A stretch of DNA of 35,747 nt from an uncultured Methylophaga sp. (GTDB taxonomy: Bacteria; Pseudomonadota; Gammaproteobacteria; GCF-002020875), in assembly GCA_937877715.1 (NCBI GenBank), contig CALEHW010000029.1, forward strand, positions 1 through 35,747. Direction: 5' to 3'. Under the pieces are notes generated by a model that saw nothing but the letters and a program-made list of their open reading frames with translations, made no database searches and had not been told where the DNA came from. Positions 1-7,861 of the stretch are shown here, in pieces; positions within the stretch are counted from its first letter, which is position 1, and each line of letters starts with the position of its first letter. The position numbers and the translations under genes were made by a program.

Positions 1-35
1 AGGTAGTTACTGTAGAAAAATGTGTGAATTTTTGG

Positions 36-1235
36 TTAAACTGTCGAACTCGGGTATTCTGATGTCACAATGGATGCTGCCGCCCGGTTGGACTTGTCAC
101 GAGCATGGTCAGTATTCTCACCTCTGGAGAGCACAACCCCCATTCTACGGCGGCCACTCACTTCTGGTTTACCAAACAGTCTAAGCTGAGTATCAGGCTC
201 AGTCAGTGCAGAGTCTATGTGTTGGTAGCAGACCTGATCTGACTCTCCTTCAACCATAAGCACACTGGAGGCAGAGGGGCCGTGTTGGTGGATGTTGGGG
301 ATGGGGAGACCAAGGATGGCACGGGCATGGAGTGCAAACTCGGAGAGATCCTGTGAAATCAGGGTGACTAATCCTGTATCGTGGGGACGGGGTGATACCT
401 CACTAAAGATAACCTCATCACCTTTTATAAAAAATTCAACTCCAAACAGTCCTCTGCCGCCCAAGGCATCAGTAATTTTTCTAGCCATCTCCTCAGCAGC
501 TGCCAAGGCAGTATCACTCATCTTCTGTGGTTGCCAGGACTCTTGATAATCACCATCTTCCTGACGGTGTCCAATCGGCTGGCAGTATGAGGTGCATCCA
601 TTGTGTCGGACAGTTAGTAGGGTAATCTCATAGTCAAAATCGACAAACCCCTCAACAATGACACGACCCGCGCCGGTACGGCCACCCTCCTGAGAGTGGT
701 TCCAGGAAGACTCTATGTCGGCACTACTGTTAATGGTGCTCTGTCCCTTTCCGGAGGATGACATAATCGGTTTAATGACACAGGGGATGCCAATCTCCTG
801 AACCGCATCCAGATATTCTTCCCTGCTTTCAGCAAAACGGTAGGGTGATGTTTTGAGCTCCAGCTCCTCTGCAGCCAGGCGACGAATTCCCTCTCGATTC
901 ATGGTTAGTTGAGCTGCACGAGCGGTGGGAATAACTGTAAATCCCTCCTGCTCTAGCTCCACCAGGGTATCGGTAGCAATTGCCTCAATTTCTGGAACAA
1001 TTAAATCAGGCTGTTCCAACTCTATTACTTTCCTCAGGGCCTCATAGTCAAGCATGGAGATTACGTGGGAGCGGTGGGCGACCTGCATTGCCGGCGCATT
1101 GGGGTAACGGTCTACTGCAATTACCTCAACTCCGAGCCGTTGCAGCTCAATTACCACCTCTTTGCCAAGTTCACCGCTTCCACAAAGCAGGACGCGGGTT
1201 GAGGTGGAGGAGAGAGGGGTACCGATTGTGGTCAT
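36..1235 (-). CDS. purT: Formate-dependent phosphoribosylglycinamide formyltransferase (PurT)
   Basis: PurT is an ATP-grasp enzyme that makes formyl-GAR from GAR, formate and ATP, the folate-independent version of the third step of purine synthesis. The 399-residue product has the family's usual length. It opens with a nucleotide-binding fold ([14 protein letters not shown]), then the central ATP-grasp part ([15 protein letters not shown]) and the metal-binding motif [25 protein letters not shown] in pieces. I chose the ATG at 1233-1235 because AAGGA lies a few bases upstream; an in-frame start 17 codons earlier adds residues with no family match. It is divergent from the FKBP-rhodanese gene. 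Identification is secure. Confidence 0.95.
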   Translation of the reverse strand: MTTIGTPLSSTSTRVLLCGSGELGKEVVIELQRLGVEVIAVDRYPNAPAMQVAHRSHVISMLDYEALRKVIELEQPDLIVPEIEAIATDTLVELEQEGFTVIPTARAAQLTMNREGIRRLAAEELELKTSPYRFAESREEYLDAVQEIGIPCVIKPIMSSSGKGQSTINSSADIESSWNHSQEGGRTGAGRVIVEGFVDFDYEITLLTVRHNGCTSYCQPIGHRQEDGDYQESWQPQKMSDTALAAAEEMARKITDALGGRGLFGVEFFIKGDEVIFSEVSPRPHDTGLVTLISQDLSEFALHARAILGLPIPNIHQHGPSASSVLMVEGESDQVCYQHIDSALTEPDTQLRLFGKPEVSGRRRMGVVLSRGENTDHARDKSNRAAASIVTSEYPSSTV

Positions 1236-1344
1236 TTTTGAGGTCCTTATTGCTATGAGATATCTGCAAAGGATACCACCTACCAATCTTCGGTTTCAGA
1301 GGATAGAATCGCCCCACTTTTTTACCCATCCGCAAGAGGCGGAT

Positions 1345-1372
1345 TAGACAGAGTGAGTTCCGATGGTATATG
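1345..1372 (+). promoter_or_regulatory. Candidate sigma-70 promoter for the FKBP-rhodanese gene
   Basis: A -35-like TAGACA (1345-1350) and a -10-like TATATG (1367-1372) are 16 bases apart, with the start codon at 1404. A short inverted repeat (TCCGC/GCGGA, about 1329-1343) lies just upstream. The match is fair but not strong. Confidence 0.35.
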
Positions 1373-1403
1373 CCACGGATAGTAGACAATAAAGGAGAGA
1401 GTA

Positions 1404-2165
1404 ATGGTTAGAGTACTAATGGTCTCGTTTGTAATGCTGATATTGGCGAGTTGTTCCGATAGTGGTAATGCTGTGGAGGAGATTACGGTTTCCCCCGGGT
1501 TTGAAATGACGACAGTTAAACAGGGGAGTGGAGTTGATGCGAAACCAGGAAATATAGTATCTGTTCACTATACTGGAACCTTGACTGATGGAACCAAATT
1601 TGACTCTAGTAGAGATCGTGGCGAACCATTCTCCTTCACCCTTGGTGGTGGAGAGGTGATAAAGGGGTGGGACCATGGAGTCAAGGGAATGAAGCGGGGA
1701 GAGCAACGCAAACTGGTGATTCCGCCAGAGATGGGTTACGGAGACCGTAAAGTATCGGTGATTCCTGCCAACTCCACACTGCTGTTTGATGTGGAGTTGA
1801 TTGACATCCTCAGCTATACCGATATCAACAATGAGGAACTACAGGCTCTGCTGAAAGAGGAGGGGGTTACTCTGGTGGATATTCGTCGTCCTGAGGAGTG
1901 GAAACAGACCGGTATTGTGGAGGGTTCTGAGATGATAACCGCCTTCACTAAGCGTGGAGTACCTCATCCGGACTTCAGTGAAAAGTTCCTTAAGCGCTTC
2001 ACAACAGATGACAGGGTCATTATTATCTGTCGAACCGGTAACCGCACCGGAAGATTGGCCCAGGCATTGGTCAGGAAGTTGGAGTGGAAAGGTGTTTACA
2101 ACGTAACAAAAGGGATCACCGACTGGATCAAGCAGGGATATCCGGTGATAAAATCACAAGGTTGA
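1404..2165 (+). CDS. Lipoprotein with FKBP prolyl isomerase and rhodanese domains
   Basis: This 253-residue protein joins two enzyme folds. A hydrophobic N-terminus ends in the lipobox LASC, so Cys17 should be lipidated; Ser at +2 favours the outer membrane. Residues about 32-136 are an FKBP-type peptidyl-prolyl isomerase (VSVHYTGTL, GTKFDSS, VIKGWDHGVKGMKRGE, PPEMGYG, LLFDVELIDI). Residues about 140-250 are a rhodanese domain with a candidate catalytic Cys209 in CRTGNRTG. Seen: both domains in one open frame, with AAGGAG before the ATG. Inferred: a periplasm-facing folding factor that also handles sulfane sulfur or has a redox-active thiol. The substrate is unknown. It seems to be a single-gene unit. 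Confidence 0.85.
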   Translation: MVRVLMVSFVMLILASCSDSGNAVEEITVSPGFEMTTVKQGSGVDAKPGNIVSVHYTGTLTDGTKFDSSRDRGEPFSFTLGGGEVIKGWDHGVKGMKRGEQRKLVIPPEMGYGDRKVSVIPANSTLLFDVELIDILSYTDINNEELQALLKEEGVTLVDIRRPEEWKQTGIVEGSEMITAFTKRGVPHPDFSEKFLKRFTTDDRVIIICRTGNRTGRLAQALVRKLEWKGVYNVTKGITDWIKQGYPVIKSQG

Positions 2166-2257
2166 GTCTCGGGGCAAGAGCCATGATGATCTGATTATCA
2201 GCACCACCTACTTTCTTTTTGTTGAGCAGAAAAACAGTGTATTTTCTGGTCCGGGCG

Positions 2258-2263
2258 TATAAA
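2258..2263 (+). promoter_or_regulatory. Likely -10 element of the tRNA-Leu(UAG) promoter
   Basis: TATAAA followed by a GC-rich discriminator (GCGCCC) lies 15 bases before the mature tRNA 5' end. No good -35 hexamer is seen at 16-18 bases upstream. GC-rich discriminators are common at stringently controlled tRNA promoters. Confidence 0.45.
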
Positions 2264-2277
2264 ATGCGCCCTCTTTT

Positions 2278-2362
<85 letters not shown>

Positions 2363-2370
2363 TAAATTAA

Positions 2371-2405
2371 AAAAGGGGTAGTCTAAAGTGGCTACCCCTT
2401 TTTTT
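2371..2405 (+). terminator. Bidirectional rho-independent terminator
   Basis: GGGGTAG (2375-2381) pairs with CTACCCC (2392-2398) and is flanked by an A-run on the left and a T-run on the right. It therefore serves tRNA-Leu(UAG) on the plus strand and could also end the Gly/Trp-rich gene, whose stop at 2424 approaches from the other side. Confidence 0.9.
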
Positions 2406-2423
2406 GTCTGGTGACTGTGTCAG

Positions 2424-2993
2424 TTATTCAGCTGCGGCATCAACAGGTGCGGTCTCGGCAGGCGCAGTAGCCTCCCCAGTCTTTGATCTTTTTGGGTAAC
2501 GATCTTTCATATCTATAGCTGGTTGTTGTTGAGGTGCTGTCCTATAACCGGGTTGTGGGGCATGATCATATGGTTGCCTCCATCCTTGATTACCACCCCA
2601 ACCCCGATTGTTTCCACCCCATGGCATACCACCCCAGCCGCCTCGGTTTCCGCCCCAGGGCATGCCACCCCAGTTGCCTCTGTCTCCACTCCAAGGCATA
2701 CCGCCCCAGCCACCACGATTACCGCCACCCCAAGGCATGTTGCCACCACGGCCACCCCAACCAGGCTGAGTACCCCATGGGGTCTGCCATCCACCGGGCC
2801 CCCATTGATCCATATCGTTCCAGTTTTCGCGTCTCCACTCCTGCGCATCGGGTGGCCCATCCCACTTGTCCCAGCCACCCCATTTATCCATCTTCCAATC
2901 TTCCGGATCGATAAATGCGTTGGCGCTGCTGGCAGTAAAGCCGGCAACAGCTACAAGCAGAATGGTGGTTGAAAGCCTGCTGATCTTGCTCAT
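2424..2993 (-). CDS. Secreted Gly/Trp-rich tandem-repeat protein (sulfur-globule-like composition)
   Basis: I do not recognise a defined family. The 189-residue product begins with a clear Sec signal peptide ending in SSANA, with likely cleavage after residue 26. The mature part has 19 tryptophans, an acidic Trp-rich section (about 30-75), then 12-residue tandem repeats of the type GGMPWGGNRGGW (about 83-136), and an Ala/Pro/Glu tail. Such low-complexity, aromatic and Gly-rich exported proteins recall the envelope proteins of sulfur globules in Allochromatium-type bacteria. That is an analogy in composition, not proven homology. The ATG at 2991-2993 has GGGGGA upstream; longer in-frame starts would run toward the tRNA gene and place the signal peptide internally. 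Confidence 0.75.
   Translation of the reverse strand: MSKISRLSTTILLVAVAGFTASSANAFIDPEDWKMDKWGGWDKWDGPPDAQEWRRENWNDMDQWGPGGWQTPWGTQPGWGGRGGNMPWGGGNRGGWGGMPWSGDRGNWGGMPWGGNRGGWGGMPWGGNNRGWGGNQGWRQPYDHAPQPGYRTAPQQQPAIDMKDRYPKRSKTGEATAPAETAPVDAAAE
2598..2705 (-). repeat. Tandem 36-bp coding repeats
   Basis: Three consecutive 12-codon units (GGMPWSGDRGNW, GGMPWGGNRGGW, GGMPWGGNNRGW), with degenerate copies on both sides, extend over about 2586-2747. The units differ at synonymous and Asn/Asp/Ser positions, so the array is not freshly duplicated. Confidence 0.85.
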
Positions 2994-3138
2994 GATGAAT
3001 TCCCCCGTCGGTCTATGTTGTTCTGCAAAAACTACCACCATCCCCTGACGAATACAAACCTGGCTATAACGGGTTCCATATATGAGATAGCTGAAACAGT
3101 GGATTGCACGATAGGAACGGCGGATCGGGAGTGAAGAT

Positions 3139-3225
3139 TGGTACCGGGGGGGGGACTTGAACCCCCAAGACATTGCTGCCGGCGGATTTTGAATCCGCTG
3201 CGTCTACCAATTCCGCCACCCCGGC
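3139..3225 (-). tRNA. tRNA-Leu (anticodon CAA)
   Basis: An 87-base class II tRNA with encoded CCA. The anticodon stem GCGGA/TCCGC encloses TTCAAAA, giving CAA for UUG codons. The T-stem and acceptor 3' strands merge into a run of nine C. Acceptor pairing is G1-U72 wobble followed by six Watson-Crick pairs, which is slightly unusual for this isoacceptor. Confidence 0.95.
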
Positions 3226-3243
3226 ATTGAATTGAGGGGGCGG

Positions 3244-3272
3244 ATTATATGGGGTGAGCTGTGATGATACAA
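3244..3272 (-). promoter_or_regulatory. Promoter of tRNA-Leu(CAA)
   Basis: On the minus strand a perfect TATAAT (3244-3249) is preceded at 17 bases by TTGTAT (3267-3272). It lies 19 bases upstream of the mature tRNA end, with a GC-rich discriminator between. It is back to back with the tRNA-Val promoter. Confidence 0.65.
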
Positions 3273-3302
3273 TCACAAAGTGGTTGTGGCGGTTAAGGAT
3301 TG

Positions 3303-3330
3303 TTGACATCGGGTCGCTGCGCTGTACAAT
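3303..3330 (+). promoter_or_regulatory. Promoter of tRNA-Val(GAC)
   Basis: A consensus TTGACA (3303-3308) and TACAAT (3325-3330, 5 of 6) are separated by 16 bases. The predicted start is about ten bases before the mature tRNA. This is the best-looking sigma-70 promoter in the window. Confidence 0.85.
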
Positions 3331-3346
3331 GCCTTGTCGACTTTGC

Positions 3347-3423
3347 AGGCGCGTAACTCAGTTGGTTAGAGTGTCACCTTGACATGGTGGAAGTCGGTGG
3401 TTCGAATCCACTCGCGCCTACCA
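3347..3423 (+). tRNA. tRNA-Val (anticodon GAC)
   Basis: A 77-base tRNA with encoded CCA. The acceptor AGGCGCG pairs with CGCGCCT. The anticodon stem TCACC/GGTGG encloses TTGACAT, giving anticodon GAC (reads GUC and GUU). The T-loop TTCGAAT is standard. Confidence 0.96.
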
Positions 3424-3433
3424 ATTTTTATAA

Positions 3434-3486
3434 AGATGGTCAGTGCATTTGATGGCTAGCGCATCTGATGACTGACCATTTTTTTG
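3434..3486 (+). terminator. Terminator between tRNA-Val and thrS
   Basis: ATGGTCAGT (3436-3444) pairs perfectly with ACTGACCAT (3471-3479), followed by seven T. The loop holds a further imperfect pairing. It ends the tRNA transcript 55 bases before thrS, so thrS either has its own promoter or relies on read-through. Confidence 0.85.
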
Positions 3487-3505
3487 ATGATGGGTGGATA
3501 AACAT

Positions 3506-3526
3506 GCGGCCTTTGGTGTGGGCCGC
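3506..3526 (+). promoter_or_regulatory. thrS leader hairpin resembling a tRNA-Thr anticodon arm
   Basis: GCGGCCT (3506-3512) pairs with GGGCCGC (3520-3526) through six Watson-Crick pairs and one closing U-G pair. The 7-base loop is UUGGUGU: position 33 is U and positions 34-36 are GGU, a threonine anticodon. The hairpin ends four bases before the thrS Shine-Dalgarno GGAG (3531-3534). Known: E. coli ThrRS represses its own translation by binding a leader that mimics the tRNA-Thr anticodon arm. Inferred: the same control here. Confidence 0.6.
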
Positions 3527-3540
3527 CACTGGAGAAAATT

Positions 3541-5451
3541 ATGCCTCTGATTACCCTGCCTGACGGCTCCCAACGTAGTTTTGATCAAGCGGTCACCGTT
3601 TTCGATGTGGCCTCGGATATCGGCCCCGGGCTAGCCAAGGCAGCCCTGGCCGGCAAGATCGATGATCAACTGGTAGATACCTCCTATCTTATTGAGGGTG
3701 ACGTTACTCTCTCACTGATTACCAGTCGTGACGAGGAGGGGTTGGAGATTATCCGCCACTCCACCGCACATCTGTTGGCGCAGGCAGTCAAGGAGCTCTT
3801 TCCAGAGACCCAAATTACTATTGGTCCGGTTATAGAGAGTGGCTTCTACTACGATTTTGCTCGTGATGAGAAGTTCACCCCTGACGACTTCAAGACCATC
3901 GAGAAGAGGATGGCGGAGCTGGCCAAGCAGAATATCAAGATAGAGCGTTCCGAGATGGGGCGTGATGAGGCTGTTGCCTTCTTTGAGGAGCAGGGGGAGG
4001 CTTACAAGGCGGAGATCATTCGTGACATTCCTGCAGATCAGACCCTTTCGCTCTATCGTCAGGGCGACTTTATCGACCTCTGTCGTGGCCCTCATGCACC
4101 CTCTACCGGGCATCTCAAGGGTGGTTTCAAGCTGATGAAGCTGGCCGGCGCCTACTGGCGCGGTGATTCTGATAACGAGATGTTGCAACGCATCTATGGT
4201 ACAGCCTTCCCAGACAAGAAGCAGCTCAAGCAGTATCTACATCGACTGGAAGAGGCTGAGAAGCGTGACCATCGTAAAATTGGTAAGAAGCTCGATCTTT
4301 TTCATGCCCAGGAGGAGGCGCCGGGTATGGTCTTCTGGCACAGCAAGGGGTGGTCAATCTATCGTGAAGTAGAGGATTATGTGCGTGAGAAGCTGCGCCA
4401 TCATGGTTACCAGGAGGTCCATACTCCACAGGTAATTGATAGGGTGCTGTGGGAGAAATCGGGACACTGGGATAAATTTGGTGACATGATCTTCACTACC
4501 CATTCGGAGAATCGCGATTATGCGATCAAGCCGATGAACTGTCCTGGCCATGTCCAGATCTACAATCAAGGTCTACGCAGCTATCGTGACCTGCCACTGC
4601 GGATGGCTGAGTTTGGCTCCTGCCACCGTAATGAGCCCTCGGGCACCCTCCATGGATTGATGAGGGTCCGTAATTTTACCCAGGATGATGCCCATATCTT
4701 CTGTACCGAGGGTCAGATTCAGTCTGAGGTGGCGGCCTTTATGGATCTGCTGTTTGAGGTTTACGAGGACTTTGGCTTCAAGGAGGTGTTGATTAAACTT
4801 TCTACCCGTCCAGAGAAGCGAGTGGGTAGTGATGAGGTGTGGGATCAGGCGGAGCAGGCATTGGAGATCGCACTCAATACCAAGGGATTGGGTTGGGAGC
4901 TGCAGCCAGGTGAGGGCGCATTCTATGGTCCAAAGATAGAGTTCTCACTCAAGGATTGTATTGGCCGAGTCTGGCAGTGTGGCACCATTCAGGTTGATTT
5001 CTCGATGCCTGGACGGCTGGATGCCACCTATATTGATGAGCATGGAGAGAAAAAGAGCCCGGTTATGCTGCACCGTGCAATCCTCGGTTCGCTCGAGCGT
5101 TTTGTTGGAATTTTGATAGAGGAGTATGCTGGCTCGATGCCCGCGTGGCTCTCTCCGCTGCAGGCTGTTGTGGTCAATATTACGGATCATCAGCGTGAAA
5201 CCGCAGAAAATGTTGCAAAACAGCTGAATAATGCAGGGTTTAGGGTCGAATCAGACTTGAGAAACGAGAAGATAGGCCTTAAAATTCGCGAGCATTCCAT
5301 GCAAAGGGTTCCCTACATTCTGGTGATAGGGGATCGAGAGATGGAAGAGGGTGCTGTTGCTGTCCGTGCTCGGGGTGGAGAAGACCTCGGTACACTATCT
5401 GTTGAGGCGTTTATTGAGCTTCTTGAGAATGATATAGAGGCACGCAAGTAG
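3541..5451 (+). CDS. thrS: Threonyl-tRNA synthetase
   Basis: ThrRS charges tRNA-Thr. The 636-residue protein has all the expected parts: an N-terminal TGS domain (ITLPDGS), the editing domain with HSTAH (His73 and His77), the class II catalytic core ([45 protein letters not shown]) and a C-terminal anticodon-binding domain ([28 protein letters not shown]). The length matches E. coli ThrRS closely. The ATG has GGAG upstream and the N-terminus aligns with the family start. It is the first gene of the translation cluster and infC follows closely. Confidence 0.98.
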   Translation: MPLITLPDGSQRSFDQAVTVFDVASDIGPGLAKAALAGKIDDQLVDTSYLIEGDVTLSLITSRDEEGLEIIRHSTAHLLAQAVKELFPETQITIGPVIESGFYYDFARDEKFTPDDFKTIEKRMAELAKQNIKIERSEMGRDEAVAFFEEQGEAYKAEIIRDIPADQTLSLYRQGDFIDLCRGPHAPSTGHLKGGFKLMKLAGAYWRGDSDNEMLQRIYGTAFPDKKQLKQYLHRLEEAEKRDHRKIGKKLDLFHAQEEAPGMVFWHSKGWSIYREVEDYVREKLRHHGYQEVHTPQVIDRVLWEKSGHWDKFGDMIFTTHSENRDYAIKPMNCPGHVQIYNQGLRSYRDLPLRMAEFGSCHRNEPSGTLHGLMRVRNFTQDDAHIFCTEGQIQSEVAAFMDLLFEVYEDFGFKEVLIKLSTRPEKRVGSDEVWDQAEQALEIALNTKGLGWELQPGEGAFYGPKIEFSLKDCIGRVWQCGTIQVDFSMPGRLDATYIDEHGEKKSPVMLHRAILGSLERFVGILIEEYAGSMPAWLSPLQAVVVNITDHQRETAENVAKQLNNAGFRVESDLRNEKIGLKIREHSMQRVPYILVIGDREMEEGAVAVRARGGEDLGTLSVEAFIELLENDIEARK

Positions 5452-5505
5452 TGGTTTGCGTCTGCAGCCCCGTTGTTTTTATTTTATTGAACAGGAGAAC
5501 TTGAG

Positions 5506-6066
5506 ATCGCACTTCACCCAAGAGGGCCGAGAGGCCGGATGCCGGAGAAAATAAGAGAGCATCGAATCAATGATGAGATTATGGCGCCCGAATTACGTGT
5601 ATTTGGGGCTGATAAATCGGAGTCTGCTGTTGTTTCGAAAGGTGAGGCGCTGGAGATGGCGGATGAGGCTGGATTTGATCTGGTCGAGATTTCACCCAAG
5701 GCGGAGCCACCGGTATGCCGGATTATGGACTACGGGAAGTTTCTATTTGAAGAGAGCAAGAAGAAGAACGCAGCAAAGAAGAAGCAGAAAAAGGTTCTGG
5801 TAAAGGAGATCAAGTTCCGCCCGGGTACCGGTGAAGGAGATTATCAGATCAAGCTGAAGAATCTGATGAAGTTTCTGGGACAGGGTAACAAGACCAAAAT
5901 TACCATCCGCTATCGTGGACGTGAGATGGCTCACCGCGAGATTGGAATGGAGATGCTCAAGAGGATTGAAAAAGATCTGGAGGAGTACGGGAAGGTTGAA
6001 CAGTTTCCCAAGATGGAAGGGCGGCAGATGGTAATGGTGATTGGGCCGATCTCCAGGAAGAAGTAG
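5506..6066 (+). CDS. infC: Translation initiation factor IF-3 (probable AUC start)
   Basis: IF-3 binds the 30S subunit and checks start-codon pairing. The N-domain (RINDEI to [18 protein letters not shown]), the lysine-rich linker and the C-domain ([47 protein letters not shown]) are all present. The first in-frame ATG is at 5539, but its spacing to purine-rich bases is poor. An AUC codon at 5506 lies 8 bases after AGGAG (5493-5497), is in frame, and adds a basic N-terminus, giving 186 residues. Known: infC uses AUU in E. coli, which lets IF-3 repress itself. I therefore favour AUC. If ATG is used, the product is 175 residues. Confidence 0.9.
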   Translation: MALHPRGPRGRMPEKIREHRINDEIMAPELRVFGADKSESAVVSKGEALEMADEAGFDLVEISPKAEPPVCRIMDYGKFLFEESKKKNAAKKKQKKVLVKEIKFRPGTGEGDYQIKLKNLMKFLGQGNKTKITIRYRGREMAHREIGMEMLKRIEKDLEEYGKVEQFPKMEGRQMVMVIGPISRKK

Positions 6067-6084
6067 ACAATAAGATTATTTGGC

Positions 6085-6139
6085 CCCAGTCTGGTCAATG
6101 GCACACCGGCTGGGAATTTGGAACGAGAGCGCTGCTCTC
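6085..6139 (+). promoter_or_regulatory. Structured rpmI leader, candidate L20 operator
   Basis: Two inverted repeats sit in the infC-rpmI gap: CCCAG (6085-6089) with CTGGG (6110-6114), and GAGAGC (6125-6130) with GCTCTC (6134-6139). In E. coli, L20 represses rpmI-rplT by binding structured mRNA ahead of rpmI. The position fits, but the fold was not computed. Confidence 0.4.
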
Positions 6140-6162
6140 ATTATTAAGTAAGAGGTGAAAAG

Positions 6163-6360
6163 ATGCCAAAGATGAAGTCAAAGAGAGGCGCTTCCAAGCG
6201 CTTCAAGCGTACCGCGTCCGGCGGTTTCAAGCGTGGACAGGGTTTCCGCAGTCATATCCTGACAAAGAAATCTACCAAACGTAAGCGTCAGCTACGTAGT
6301 CCACTAAGTGTTCATGAAAGTAATACAGATGCGGTAAAACGCATGCTGCCTTACAGCTAA
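6163..6360 (+). CDS. rpmI: 50S ribosomal protein L35
   Basis: A 65-residue, strongly basic protein of the large ribosomal subunit. The N-terminus [15 protein letters not shown] and the segment [15 protein letters not shown] are typical of L35, and the length matches the family. GAGGTG precedes the ATG. It sits between infC and rplT, the universal arrangement, with 15 bases to rplT, so the two are cotranscribed and probably controlled together by L20. Confidence 0.97.
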   Translation: MPKMKSKRGASKRFKRTASGGFKRGQGFRSHILTKKSTKRKRQLRSPLSVHESNTDAVKRMLPYS

Positions 6361-6375
6361 GCCGGGAGCAGAATT

Positions 6376-6729
6376 ATGCCAAGAGTAAAGAGAGGCGTTC
6401 AGGCACATGCACGCCACAAGAAGGTTCTTAAGGAGGCACGCGGTTATTATGGTGCCCGTAGCCGGGTCTATCGCGTAGCCAAACAGGCGGTCACCAAGGC
6501 GGGGCAGTATGCTTATCGCGACCGTCGTCAGAAGAAGCGCCAGTTTCGTTCACTGTGGATTGTTCGTATCAATGCGGAGGCCCGTAATAACGGTCTCTCC
6601 TACAGCAACATGATCAATGGTCTGAACAAGGCAGGAGTTGAGGTTGACCGCAAGGTTCTGGCCGATCTTGCAGTCCATGATAAGGCGGCATTTGCAGCCA
6701 TTGCAGAACAGGCAAAAGCTGCACTTTAA
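6376..6729 (+). CDS. rplT: 50S ribosomal protein L20
   Basis: L20 is an early assembly protein of the 50S subunit and, in enteric bacteria, the repressor of the rpmI-rplT message. The 117-residue product has the basic N-terminal extension ([19 protein letters not shown]) and the globular part with [20 protein letters not shown] and YSNMINGL. Length and sequence fit the family well. A 7-base perfect inverted repeat overlaps its stop codon. Confidence 0.98.
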   Translation: MPRVKRGVQAHARHKKVLKEARGYYGARSRVYRVAKQAVTKAGQYAYRDRRQKKRQFRSLWIVRINAEARNNGLSYSNMINGLNKAGVEVDRKVLADLAVHDKAAFAAIAEQAKAAL

Positions 6730-6741
6730 TCAGCATTAAAG
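6724..6741 (+). repeat. Inverted repeat over the rplT stop codon
   Basis: CTTTAAT (6724-6730) and ATTAAAG (6735-6741) are perfect complements around a 4-base loop, with the TAA stop inside. It stands directly before the larger pheS hairpin and might take part in alternative folding. Confidence 0.6.
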
Positions 6742-6749
6742 GCTGAAAA

Positions 6750-6795
6750 GAGGGGCAGCACACTTTTGAGAAAAAGGTTGCTGCCCCTTCTTTGT
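6750..6795 (+). terminator. Terminator-like hairpin between rplT and pheS
   Basis: AGGGGCAGCA (6751-6760) pairs perfectly with TGCTGCCCCT (6779-6788). The 18-base loop can pair further (TTTT with AAAA). A T-rich tract TTCTTTGTTT follows and pheS starts at 6811. It can end the ribosomal transcript or act as an attenuator for pheST. Unlike E. coli pheM, no phenylalanine-rich leader peptide is visible. Confidence 0.8.
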
Positions 6796-6801
6796 TTCTG
6801 A

Positions 6802-7833
<1,032 letters not shown>

Positions 7834-7861
7834 AAAGTTATAACAATAGACTGAATATAAA

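Noticed and set aside
1236-1286. Longer N-terminus for PurT
   Set aside because: The extra 17 residues do not match the family, and the internal ATG has AAGGA at good spacing.
2523-2972. Pro/Thr-rich and His-rich plus-strand frames opposite the Gly/Trp-rich gene
   Set aside because: They are direct products of the repeat DNA read on the other strand. The minus-strand frame has the signal peptide and ribosome site.
3146-3154. Run of nine G as a possible frameshift or quadruplex signal
   Set aside because: It is explained by the merged T-stem and acceptor of tRNA-Leu(CAA).
3064-3309. Minus-strand frame across tRNA-Leu(CAA)
   Set aside because: The frame translates the tRNA itself and cannot be a real gene.
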